Made by a program: the position numbers and the translations under genes. A DNA stretch of 64,000 nt from CAZXFH01 sp964640055 (GTDB taxonomy: Bacteria > Fidelibacterota > UBA2242 > JAFGTP01). Below are positions 51,317 through 59,641 of the stretch, one piece after another. Below the pieces are notes generated by a model, which was not told the origin of the DNA, did no database searches, and saw only the letters and a program-made list of their open reading frames with translations. The DNA lies in contig CAZXFH010000006.1 in the NCBI GenBank assembly GCA_964640055.1, positions 32,745 through 96,744 of the forward strand, given 5' to 3'. Numbering within the stretch: position 1 is the stretch's first letter; every line of letters begins with the position of its first letter.

Positions 51317-52684
51317 ATGTTAATAGAGAGTCTTTCCGGTGTGAGAGCACATGACAAAGAGCTCACAGATAAATTTGTCAGCGCCTATGCTCAGGCCTTT
51401 GCCGATATGATCGGAGGGGCTAAGCGGGTAGTGATCGGACGCGACACACGGGTCAGTGGCACCCGAATTAAAGATACAATAATTGAAACCCTGAGGAGGA
51501 TCGGAATCAAAGTTGTAGACCTGGGAATATGTCCCACGCCAACGGTTCAGTTCCAGGTTGCTTTTCAGCAGGCTCAGGGCGGCATCGTGGTAACCGCCAG
51601 CCATAATCCCTTACCCTGGAACGGATTGAAATTTCTGAATGCCGCTGGTATCTTTCTGAATGGTGATCAAATGCGTACGTTGCAAAAAAAGCGCAAGAAA
51701 TTTGTCAGGCAGTCGCTGCCTGAGGCGACAGAGAAAGCCGCGTTGATCGACTATGTGCAGGGGATTGAAGATCATATCCGGTCGACACTTTTTTTACCTT
51801 ATATTAATCAGGATCGGATCAAAGCCCGCAGAATCAAGGTCGTTATCGATGCGGTTAATGGTGCCGGTTATCAGGCATTACCGCAATTGCTGAAAGCCCT
51901 GGGATGCCAGGTTGTACAGCTGAACTGTCAGGCGGATAAACCTTTTCCCCGCTCCCCGGAGCCTTTACCGGAAAACCTGTCAGAACTCACCCAAAAAGTC
52001 ACTGAAACGGAAGCGGATATTGGTTTAACGGTAGATCCCGACGCCGACCGCCTGGCGATTGTTTCTGATCAAGGCAAACCTATTTCTGAAGAATATACCT
52101 TAGTGTTGGCCAGTAAATTGGTACTTTCTAAAGCAGTTACTGATGAGAAGCGCATCGTGACCAATCTATCCACCACCATGGCAATTGATGATCTCGCTCA
52201 GCAGTATAATGCCCAAGTGATCCGGACACCTATCGGTGAGATCAATGTGGCTGAAAAAATGCAACAAGTCAATGCGCTGATCGGTGGCGAAGGTAACGGA
52301 GGGGTAATTTTACCCGATTCCCATCTGGGCAGAGATTCGCTGGTGGGTACCGCTTTAATTTTACAGCTCCTAGCCGAGATGTCGAAACCCTTGTCTAAAA
52401 TCATGGAAAATATTCCGCGCTATCATATGATCAAGCAAAAAGCGCCGCTGGATAATATTAAGTTGGATGCAGAACGGGACAATTTAAAACAGTTAGCCAA
52501 GCCTGAATCCATTGACATTCAGGACGGTATTAAATTTATTTACAAGGATCGCTGGGTACACATGCGGCCATCCAATACGGAACCGATCATCCGCATTTAT
52601 GCGGAGGCCAGAACCGAGCAGCAAGCCCGCAAGAGCGCGCAACCTTTCATTGATTATTTTAAAGATAAAGACCAAAATCAATAG
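51317..52684 (+). CDS. Phosphohexomutase (phosphoglucosamine mutase/phosphomannomutase family)
   Basis: 455 residues of the alpha-D-phosphohexomutase superfamily. The phosphoserine loop is VVTASHNPLPWNGLKF, the metal loop TVDPDADRLAIVS, the sugar-binding loop GGEGNGGVILPDS, and the phosphate-binding loop RPSNTEPIIRIYAEA. The GEGNGG form is closer to archaeal-type phosphoglucosamine/phosphomanno mutases than to E. coli GlmM, so I leave the substrate open. It could supply sugar nucleotide precursors for cell wall or for the polysaccharide exported by the upstream genes. deoC follows at 8 bases with a GGGAG site. Confidence 0.9.
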   Translation: MLIESLSGVRAHDKELTDKFVSAYAQAFADMIGGAKRVVIGRDTRVSGTRIKDTIIETLRRIGIKVVDLGICPTPTVQFQVAFQQAQGGIVVTASHNPLPWNGLKFLNAAGIFLNGDQMRTLQKKRKKFVRQSLPEATEKAALIDYVQGIEDHIRSTLFLPYINQDRIKARRIKVVIDAVNGAGYQALPQLLKALGCQVVQLNCQADKPFPRSPEPLPENLSELTQKVTETEADIGLTVDPDADRLAIVSDQGKPISEEYTLVLASKLVLSKAVTDEKRIVTNLSTTMAIDDLAQQYNAQVIRTPIGEINVAEKMQQVNALIGGEGNGGVILPDSHLGRDSLVGTALILQLLAEMSKPLSKIMENIPRYHMIKQKAPLDNIKLDAERDNLKQLAKPESIDIQDGIKFIYKDRWVHMRPSNTEPIIRIYAEARTEQQARKSAQPFIDYFKDKDQNQ

Positions 52685-52692
52685 GGAGATGT

Positions 52693-53397
52693 ATGCATTC
52701 GTCCTATAATAAAACTGTTAGCGTTGAGCAGGCAGAACAAAATATTGCCCAATACATTGACCATACACTGTTAAAACCTGAGGCTACTCAGGAGGATATT
52801 CGTAAACTGTGTGAGGAAGCCCGTTTTCTGGGGGTTGCTGCCGTTTGTGTCAATCCGGTGCAGGTCAGCTTTAGTGCTAAGCAATTGCGGAACAGTTCGA
52901 TAGCGGTGGCCACGGTGATCGGATTTCCCCTGGGTGCCAATACGGCCACAATCAAGGCGGCAGAAGCCCAGGATGCGCTGTTAAACGGAGCCACAGAAAT
53001 GGATATGGTTATCAATATCGGCGCCCTGAAAGCAGGCCGTTACCGCGTGGTTCGTCAAGACATCGAAGGGGTGATTAATGCAGCCAGTGGCAATATAGTG
53101 AAAGTGATTATTGAAACAGCGTTTTTGACCGATCAAGAAAAAGAGACTGCCTGCCGCTTAGCCCGGGAAGCTGGCGCACATTTTGTGAAAACATCGACCG
53201 GTTTCAGTAAGAGCGGCGCTCAAGAGAATGATGTCAAATTAATGCGCCGTACGGTGGGAGAGACTATGGGCATTAAGGCGGCCGGTGGGATTCGGAGCTT
53301 TCCGGATGCGCTACGCATGATTGCAGCCGGGGCAAACCGGATCGGCGCCAGTGCCACTCTCAAGATCGTTCGGGATCAATCCTCCCGTAATCATTAA
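52693..53397 (+). CDS. deoC: Deoxyribose-phosphate aldolase
   Basis: DeoC cleaves 2-deoxyribose 5-phosphate into glyceraldehyde 3-phosphate and acetaldehyde. 234 residues: IDHTLLKPEATQEDIRKLCE, VCVNPVQVSF, VIGFPLGANTATIKAAEA, the lysine in VKVIIETAFLTDQE and the Schiff-base lysine in HFVKTSTGFSKSGA, followed by GIKAAGGIRSF. All catalytic positions are present. It ends the plus-strand block; the next genes converge on it. Confidence 0.97.
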   Translation: MHSSYNKTVSVEQAEQNIAQYIDHTLLKPEATQEDIRKLCEEARFLGVAAVCVNPVQVSFSAKQLRNSSIAVATVIGFPLGANTATIKAAEAQDALLNGATEMDMVINIGALKAGRYRVVRQDIEGVINAASGNIVKVIIETAFLTDQEKETACRLAREAGAHFVKTSTGFSKSGAQENDVKLMRRTVGETMGIKAAGGIRSFPDALRMIAAGANRIGASATLKIVRDQSSRNH

Positions 53398-53405
53398 AAT
53401 AATAT

Positions 53406-53911
53406 TTATTTTAATAAAATACAGGATCTGACCCAGGACTGATTCCTGGTGATCAGGCGGTAATGATAGATACCGCTGGGAAGTGATCCGGGCTGCCAGT
53501 TGATAGGGTACGGTCCGGCCGGCAGAACATCCCACTGAAAGTTGGCCAACTCTTTTCCCAACAAATTAAAAATTTCGATATTCACTGATTGTGCCATGGG
53601 TAAATGAAATTGTATCGTGGCTATAGAATTGAAAGGATTCGGATAGTTTTGGTGTAAAGCTGGCTTTCGAAGGGATTGTAGATTTGTGTGGGTATGGCTG
53701 TTTAAGGGATTTAAGGGCTCAGCCAGGATGGCAGTTGCCCAATCACCGACCTTGGGCTTCATAACCGATTCCTTTTACAACAAATTTTTCTCCGTCGATA
53801 TAATACATAATACCAACCATCCTGAATAGTAACCGCTGATGAACGCATACCTGGGCAGAGAAAGCGGAACAGAAACAGGAGCAATCGAATTATTTTTAAG
53901 AGACGGGTCAA
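53406..53911 (-). pseudogene. Decayed secreted protein with type IX secretion-type C-terminal tail
   Basis: An open frame of 118 codons (ATG at 53762 to stop at 53406) ends in a T9SS type A / FlgD-like sorting domain: ALHQNYPNPFNSIATIQFHL, then NIEIFNLLGKELANF and LPSGIYHYRLI. Upstream the coding signal continues but hops frame. A hydrophobic LLKIIRLLLFLF start follows TTG at 53911, then FCSAFSAQV, then AVTIQDGWYY, then IDGEKFVVKGIGYEA, which runs out at a TGA a few codons later. These pieces look like signal peptide, an N-terminal motif seen in secreted glycosidase-like proteins, and the C-terminal tail, with the middle deleted. The piece from ATG 53762 has a ribosome-like AAAGGAA but is probably not a gene. 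Confidence 0.7.
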
Positions 53912-53965
53912 TTTTTTATTCTGTATATTTGATGTTTCAGGGAGCTGTTCTGTTTGCGGATTTAT

Positions 53966-55156
53966 TTATTTCTGTTCTTTATCCGGTGCTGTTTTAGACA
54001 GGCGGCTGAATTTTCTTAATACCCTGACTAGTTCATTGAGGGGTAAGGCTGGTACGGAGTGGTCCTGAAAACCGGTGAGCTTAGTGGCCTTGGACAGAGA
54101 ATTGTAAATGGCTTCCTGGGTGGCTTCTTCCACAGCTTGGAATAGAGCGGTCACGGCACTGTTTGCCAGGAGACGGGGCCGTTGAAAATGTTGGTCATCA
54201 CTTTTATAAGGAATTTGATAAGCGATAGAAAAAGCGATGGCATAATCTCCGGAGGAATTGGACATGAGATGACAGGTGCGGGCCATACCATTAAAGGCGT
54301 GTTTGGCCAACCGTTCCAGATTACGGGCCGAAAGCGGTGCGTCGGTAGCAACCACAATCATGCAGGAGCCGTCCCGGCTCTGGGTTGTATTGGGTGGTGT
54401 CGTCTTCTGTTTGGGGAAGGGAATTCCCTTGATCATGAGTTGACTCCCGAAATTGCTTTGTACCAATACTCCGATAGTATAGCGTTCATGGCCGATTTGA
54501 GTAGTGTGCCGCGAAGCGGTTCCAATTCCGCCTTTAAATCCCAGGGCCGTAGTCCCGGTTCCGGCGCCGACACTGCCCTCGGTTACCGGACCTGATTGAG
54601 CCAATTCAAGGGCTTGGTAAATATGGGCACGGCTAATTGCCATGGAACGGATGTCATTTAAATACCCGTCATTGGTTTCACCTACCACTGCGTTGACAGA
54701 TTTGACAGATACATTCCCAGGTTGACGCAGGGTATATTCATCCAGGGCATTGACCGCTGTGCCCACGCTCAGGGTATTGGTCAGGATAATAGGTGTTTCC
54801 AGGGTACCTAATTCACGTACCTGAGTGTATCCGCATAGTTTACCGAAACCATTAAAAACATAAATGGCCGCCGGAACTTTCCTTTGAAAAATATTGTGGG
54901 CGTGGGGGATTATGGCGGTCACGCCAGTACGGATCCGGTCTCCCTGGATGAGGGTTACATGACCGACTTTAATCCCGGCGACATCGGTAATGGCGTTCAG
55001 GGGACCTTATTCCAGGGAACCGACCCGGATACCCAGATCTCTGATGCGGGCGGGGGCCGGATTATTTTCTGCAAAAACTGATGCGGTTTTTCCCATAGTA
55101 ATAATTATAAATATTAGGAGGGTAAGACACAACTTTTTGTTTGGCTTTATTGGCAT
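53966..55156 (-). pseudogene. P1 (DmpA/BapA, S58) family aminopeptidase interrupted by one in-frame TAA
   Basis: Read from ATG at 55156, a 397-codon frame encodes a signal peptide (LTLLIFIIITMGKTASVFA), the family start RIRDLGIRVGSLE, then TAA at 55007-55009. It continues without a frame change: GPLNAITDVAGIKVGH, RTGVTAIIPHAHNI, ETPIILTNTLSVG, GSVGAGTGTTALGFKGGIG, and the Ntn-type nucleophile region SNSSGDYAIAFS. The stop falls where the family has a variable residue in front of the invariant GPLNAITDV. An internal GTG start at 54922 would lose that block. P1 enzymes self-cleave and act on N-terminal or beta-amino-acid peptides. The codon is TAA, so selenocysteine cannot explain it. Either a true nonsense mutation or a sequencing/assembly error. 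Confidence 0.85.
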
Positions 55157-55243
55157 TAAAATACCCTAATTCTTTTCGTAGAAAATTGGCAATTATTTTC
55201 AGCGTCCATTTATCAGGGGAAAATGTGTCAGTCTACCGTCACT

Positions 55244-56320
55244 TTATTTCCAGGTTTTTTCCAGCACTCTGACCCAGTTCCGGTAGCAGATCTTTTTCAG
55301 AGCGGCGGTATGGTACCCGTGGCAGGAGAGCTGCCGGATCAATTTGGGCAGACCGCTGACATTTTTAATTTCTTTGGGGATCAAGGCGCCGTCAAAATCA
55401 CTGCCCAAAGCAATATGGTCTATGCCGATGCGCTCCACGATGTGATCCACATGTCTTACCATGGTCTCAAGCGGTATTTCTTTATCCAGTTTACCATCCG
55501 GACGCAGATCAGCCACATGAAAATTTAGACCGACCACCCCCTTGGATTGGCCGATGGCATCCAATTGTTCATCGGTCAAATTACGGGTTGAGGGTGAAAT
55601 AGCGTGAACTGCCGTGTGGGTTGCCACCAGCGGGGCTGAACTTATTTCCGCCACATCCCAAAATCCCTTTGCATTTAAATGGGACAGGTCGATTAAAATG
55701 CCCAAATCATTACACTTATGCACGAGGTTTCTCCCAAATTCGGTCAAACCCGGTCCGGTATCCGGTGAGTGAGGAAACTGAAAAGGGACACCGTGGCCAA
55801 AAGGATTGGGGCGACTCCAGACTAGGCCCAGTGATCTTAAACCGGCAGCATGAAAAACATAAAGGGCATCCAGAGTGGGATCGATGGCTTCCGCGCCTTC
55901 GAAATGGAGCACAGCAGCCATAATATTTTGCTGCAGACAGGTTTTTAATTCCCGGACATTGCGCACGATTTTGAAAGTACCGGCAGATTCATTTTCTATC
56001 TGGAATAATTTTGCCATCATCTCCAGGGTGATCCGTTGTGCCCGGCTGTATTCTACCGGAGGCTCCATTATCGCTTTGCGTCCCTGTTCGTTTGGCTGGG
56101 AATTAAAATTCATACGGCGATCGAGGTTGGGCTCAGCCGGAACATGAATGGCGAAGAAGCCACCGGCAAAGCCGGCTTTTTTAGCCCGCGGATAATCCAG
56201 ATGACCTTCAGGATGGAGCTTGAAAAAAGAGGTGGATCGATTCGCGGAATTATCCTGGGTAAGACGTTCCAAGACATCGTTGTGTCCGTCAAAAATAATA
56301 TGCTTTACTTGGTTTGGCAT
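55244..56320 (-). CDS. M19 family membrane dipeptidase
   Basis: 358 residues of the renal dipeptidase (M19) family, zinc enzymes that cleave dipeptides including those with a C-terminal D-residue. Metal ligands are visible: His and Asp in IIFDGHNDVLERL, the bridging Glu in LHFEGAEAIDPT, His in LIDLSHLNAKGFWDV and THTAVHAISPSTRNLTD, and Asp in IALGSDFDGA. There is no signal peptide. ATG at 56320 has a weak ribosome site. The P1 peptidase lies 87 bases downstream and the HutG-like gene 93 bases upstream on the same strand, which suggests a peptide-use operon. Confidence 0.93.
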   Translation of the reverse strand: MPNQVKHIIFDGHNDVLERLTQDNSANRSTSFFKLHPEGHLDYPRAKKAGFAGGFFAIHVPAEPNLDRRMNFNSQPNEQGRKAIMEPPVEYSRAQRITLEMMAKLFQIENESAGTFKIVRNVRELKTCLQQNIMAAVLHFEGAEAIDPTLDALYVFHAAGLRSLGLVWSRPNPFGHGVPFQFPHSPDTGPGLTEFGRNLVHKCNDLGILIDLSHLNAKGFWDVAEISSAPLVATHTAVHAISPSTRNLTDEQLDAIGQSKGVVGLNFHVADLRPDGKLDKEIPLETMVRHVDHIVERIGIDHIALGSDFDGALIPKEIKNVSGLPKLIRQLSCHGYHTAALKKICYRNWVRVLEKTWK

Positions 56321-56413
56321 AAATAGGCTGTCTATAATTAAATTGAAAGGTTACTTGTGAATGATAAAAAACAGCGTCTAAATATAATCTTTTTTTACCC
56401 GTACCTGTTAGCC

Positions 56414-57469
56414 CTATTCGCGGTTGTTGGCATTAATATAATCGATGATCAAGTGGTTGATGGCGCGGCCCACCACCCGCTCACCGGCCCTTTTACCCAG
56501 CGAGGGAGCCCCCTCGGAAATATTCAGGTACAGGGTCTGTGTTTGACGCGTGACCCGGCGGATGGCCTGACGTACAAAGCTGAAGGGAATGCGCACTTCG
56601 GTAATGGCGCTGGTAGGGATGCCTTCGACTCCGTCCAGATCTACTTCCAAGCCGACCGGTCGTTCGAGGCTCTGTATAAATTTTATCGCCCGGTTGAGCT
56701 CGATTTGGAAGGAGGCTTCAAAGTGTTGAGTGATCTGATGATAGGTGGAATAGTCTACTATTCCTTTGGCGTGCAATTCCTGGATGCGCTGCAGATAGCC
56801 TGGGGAATGATATAATTCATATAGGCCAAAAATATAATATCCTTTTAAAAATCCCTCATTGATAGCATAAGTAAAGGCATTTCCGCTGTGGCGCCCCTCT
56901 TTTGCTCTCAGATCTGCATGCAGATCAATATTTAAACAGGATAAGGCGGGCCCCTGTTTTTGGAGCAAGGTGTTGCCAGCCTCACGGAGGAGCGGATAGG
57001 CATTGTTATGACCGCCTCCGACTACTAAAGGTGTTAAACCCGCCGCGAATATGCTTTTGATTATTGGGCTGACACGGCGGTCAATTTCACTGACTAAATG
57101 GCGGAGCGGTGTTCTGTCGGTAATGGCCTTGTAGTTCTCCAGAGTGGCGACAGCCATAAGATCATCGAGTTTAACCTTTCCCAGAATTATTACCTGCTCA
57201 GCAAGTTCTGTATTATTTTGCCATAGGACCGGAAAATACTTTAGAAAAGCCTGCCATCCTCCTTCCGCACCCGGTCTGCCGCGATTGGCAACCGGTCCGA
57301 TTCCCTCGGGAATACCCAACAGGGCGTACTTTTTACCGGATTGTTGTCGCTCTCGCAGAAACCGATCTATATCTGTGGTCCGTTCCGGTGGTATAAACAG
57401 GGATCTTAAATTATCCGGATAATGATCTGAACTGATTCTCTCAGTAGTTGCGGGCATCAGATAATTCAT
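56414..57469 (-). CDS. Arginase/formimidoylglutamase family protein (HutG-like)
   Basis: 351 residues from ATG at 57469 (GGGAG five bases upstream; GTG at 57475 abuts the site). Ureohydrolase fold with metal ligands in GGGHNNAYPLL, NIDLHADLRAKEGRHSGNAF and LEVDLDGVEGIPTSA. The His, the D-x-H-x-D and the D-x-D are kept, but the wording differs from arginase and classic HutG. This resembles a divergent subgroup seen next to hut genes in Bacteroidota-like bacteria. Next to hutU it most likely hydrolyses formiminoglutamate to glutamate and formamide. Confidence 0.85.
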   Translation of the reverse strand: MNYLMPATTERISSDHYPDNLRSLFIPPERTTDIDRFLRERQQSGKKYALLGIPEGIGPVANRGRPGAEGGWQAFLKYFPVLWQNNTELAEQVIILGKVKLDDLMAVATLENYKAITDRTPLRHLVSEIDRRVSPIIKSIFAAGLTPLVVGGGHNNAYPLLREAGNTLLQKQGPALSCLNIDLHADLRAKEGRHSGNAFTYAINEGFLKGYYIFGLYELYHSPGYLQRIQELHAKGIVDYSTYHQITQHFEASFQIELNRAIKFIQSLERPVGLEVDLDGVEGIPTSAITEVRIPFSFVRQAIRRVTRQTQTLYLNISEGAPSLGKRAGERVVGRAINHLIIDYINANNRE

Positions 57470-57510
57470 TTTCACTCCCGGTTTAGCGGTTACAGAGCCA
57501 GATGATATTT

Positions 57511-59523
57511 TTATGATTTTTCTACCAAATCTTCAACCAGTCCGTCACGGGGGATAAAGGGTAGGGTCAGCTGGCCTTCATCCCGATGGTCTTTGTTCCA
57601 GCACAAGGCGGTGTCAATGGCCGGTTGATTACGGCCCCAGCTGCGGCGGGTAACCCCGCCCATGACATCCCAAGATAAGCCCTTGCGGACGACGGTTTCG
57701 GCTTTTTGACTGCCGTCCAGTAGGATAGCGTTGCCCCCATTGCTGGCTTTACTAATGCCTACCCCGCCACCGTTGGACAGCACCACCAGGGTCATCCCTC
57801 GGGCGATATTACCGCCAAAACACTGTACCGACATATCGGCTGTAGTGCGGCTGCCATCATAGATATTGGCGGTCTCCCTGAAGGGAGAATCAGTACCGGA
57901 GGTATCGTGGTGGTCCCGCCCTAACAGCACCGGTCCGATTTTTCCCCGGCGTACCAGTTCATTAAACCGCAGGGCAATTTTAATCCGGCCTTCTTCATCA
58001 GCATAGAGAATACGGGCCTGGGTACCGACAACCAGCTTGTTTTCTGCGGCGGTGGCGATCCAGTGATAATTGTCACGGTGTAAGGAACTCTGTTCAGGGT
58101 CAATACAATCCAAAGCGGCCTGATCAGTTATATGGAGATCCGCTTCCTTGCGACTCAGACAAACCCAACGGAAGGGTCCGAAGCCACGATCAAAACAAAT
58201 AGGTCCCATGATATCTTCCACATAGGAGGGCCAGATGAATCCCTGACTGGTGTCATGGCCGTTTTTCGCGATTTTTTTAATACCGGATTCAAAAACCGAG
58301 GCCATAAAGGCATTGCCATAATCCCAGAAGTGGCTGCCTTCAGCCGTCAGTTCTTGAACAGCCTGAAAATGGCGATGCAGGGATTTGTCAACCAGTCTAC
58401 GAAAGGCAGACGGGTCTTCGCTTAGCAGAGTGCGGCCTTCCTCGAAAGTAACTCCCACGGGTGTATAGCCCCCGTCATAAACAACATGACAGGAGGTTTG
58501 ATCGGAGAGCAACTCAACCCTTACCTTATGAGCGGCCAGATATTCCAGTAGATCGACAATATTACCGTGGTAGGCGATGGATATCGCTTTTCCAGCGGAT
58601 TTATAATGCTGCATCCATTGCGTGATCTCGGCCAAATCATCAGACACTTTACTGACCCAGCCCTGCTGGTACCGGGTTTTAATGCGACTGTCGTCAACTT
58701 CGGCAATCACGCCCACACCGCCGGCGATTTCAATGGCTTTAGCCTGGGCACCGGACATCCCGCCTAATCCGGAACTGACAAAGCAGACCCCTTGCAGATC
58801 ACCTTTTTCGTCAATACCCAAATATTTGCGGCCGGCGTTCAAAATAGTGATATAGGTGCCGTGTACAATACCCTGTGGGCCGATATACATCCAGCCTCCG
58901 GCTGTCATCTGTCCGTAATTAGAAACTCCCATGGCGGCTAACTTTTTAAAATTATCGGGATGATCCCATTTGCCGACCAGTAGTCCATTGGTGGAAATGA
59001 CCAAGGGGGCTGTTTGACTGGTGGGAAAAATTCCCAGCGGATGACCGGAATTGACCACCAGAGTTTGATCTTCCCGGATGATCTCTAAATACCGCTTGAT
59101 CAGGCGGTACTGCATCCAGTTCTGGCAGACCTGTCCGGTTTCACCATAGGTGACCAGTTCATAGGGATATAAGGCGACCTCAAAATCCAGATTATTATCA
59201 ATGTTAACTTGCAGGGCACGGGCCGACAGGATCCCTTGATATGCATCGACCGGTTTGCCGATAATTTTTCCCGATGGTCGGTAACGATAGCCATATATAC
59301 GTCCCCGGGTCTTTAATTCCTGCAGAAATTCAGGGGCTAAAGTCTCGTGAAGATTTTCCGGAATATAACGGAGTGCGTTCTTGACCGCTATAACTGTTGC
59401 ATGCTTTGTCAGATTAAAACCGCGGGAAGGTGCCCGTCTTATGTCATACCGAAAACTGGGTTTGGAAGGCAATTCCCGGGGCAATTTCACTGTCATTGCC
59501 CGGGAAATATCCAGATTGTCCAT
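57511..59523 (-). CDS. hutU: Urocanate hydratase, long form
   Basis: Urocanase adds water to urocanate using tightly bound NAD+, the second step of histidine breakdown. 670 residues, about 115 longer than E. coli-type or Pseudomonas HutU (about 555) and close to the animal UROC1 size. Core motifs are YGQMTAGGWMYIGPQGIVHG, GVCFVSSGLGGMSGAQAKA, the NAD region GGVGVIAEVDDSRI and the C-terminal SNGGGVGISKASNGGNAILL. The extra length is at the N-terminus and an internal insert. GGGAGC precedes ATG at 59523. The hutG-like gene follows at 41 bases. Confidence 0.95.
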   Translation of the reverse strand: MDNLDISRAMTVKLPRELPSKPSFRYDIRRAPSRGFNLTKHATVIAVKNALRYIPENLHETLAPEFLQELKTRGRIYGYRYRPSGKIIGKPVDAYQGILSARALQVNIDNNLDFEVALYPYELVTYGETGQVCQNWMQYRLIKRYLEIIREDQTLVVNSGHPLGIFPTSQTAPLVISTNGLLVGKWDHPDNFKKLAAMGVSNYGQMTAGGWMYIGPQGIVHGTYITILNAGRKYLGIDEKGDLQGVCFVSSGLGGMSGAQAKAIEIAGGVGVIAEVDDSRIKTRYQQGWVSKVSDDLAEITQWMQHYKSAGKAISIAYHGNIVDLLEYLAAHKVRVELLSDQTSCHVVYDGGYTPVGVTFEEGRTLLSEDPSAFRRLVDKSLHRHFQAVQELTAEGSHFWDYGNAFMASVFESGIKKIAKNGHDTSQGFIWPSYVEDIMGPICFDRGFGPFRWVCLSRKEADLHITDQAALDCIDPEQSSLHRDNYHWIATAAENKLVVGTQARILYADEEGRIKIALRFNELVRRGKIGPVLLGRDHHDTSGTDSPFRETANIYDGSRTTADMSVQCFGGNIARGMTLVVLSNGGGVGISKASNGGNAILLDGSQKAETVVRKGLSWDVMGGVTRRSWGRNQPAIDTALCWNKDHRDEGQLTLPFIPRDGLVEDLVEKS

Positions 59524-59641
59524 GTTTAGCTCCCTTTTGCTAATTGATAATTAGAATAAAATATATTGTCCTCATAAAAATAAAAATCAATATATGATTC
59601 TTCGTTTAATAAAGCTGTCCTATCCCGGGTTTGGATGATGA

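Noticed and set aside
54182..54595. 137-codon plus-strand frame opposite the P1 peptidase
   Set aside because: It has no ribosome site and no family resemblance; the minus strand carries clear P1 peptidase motifs throughout.
53966..55156. Selenocysteine readthrough as an explanation for the broken P1 peptidase
   Set aside because: The interrupting codon is TAA; selenocysteine uses TGA, and the family has no cysteine at this position.
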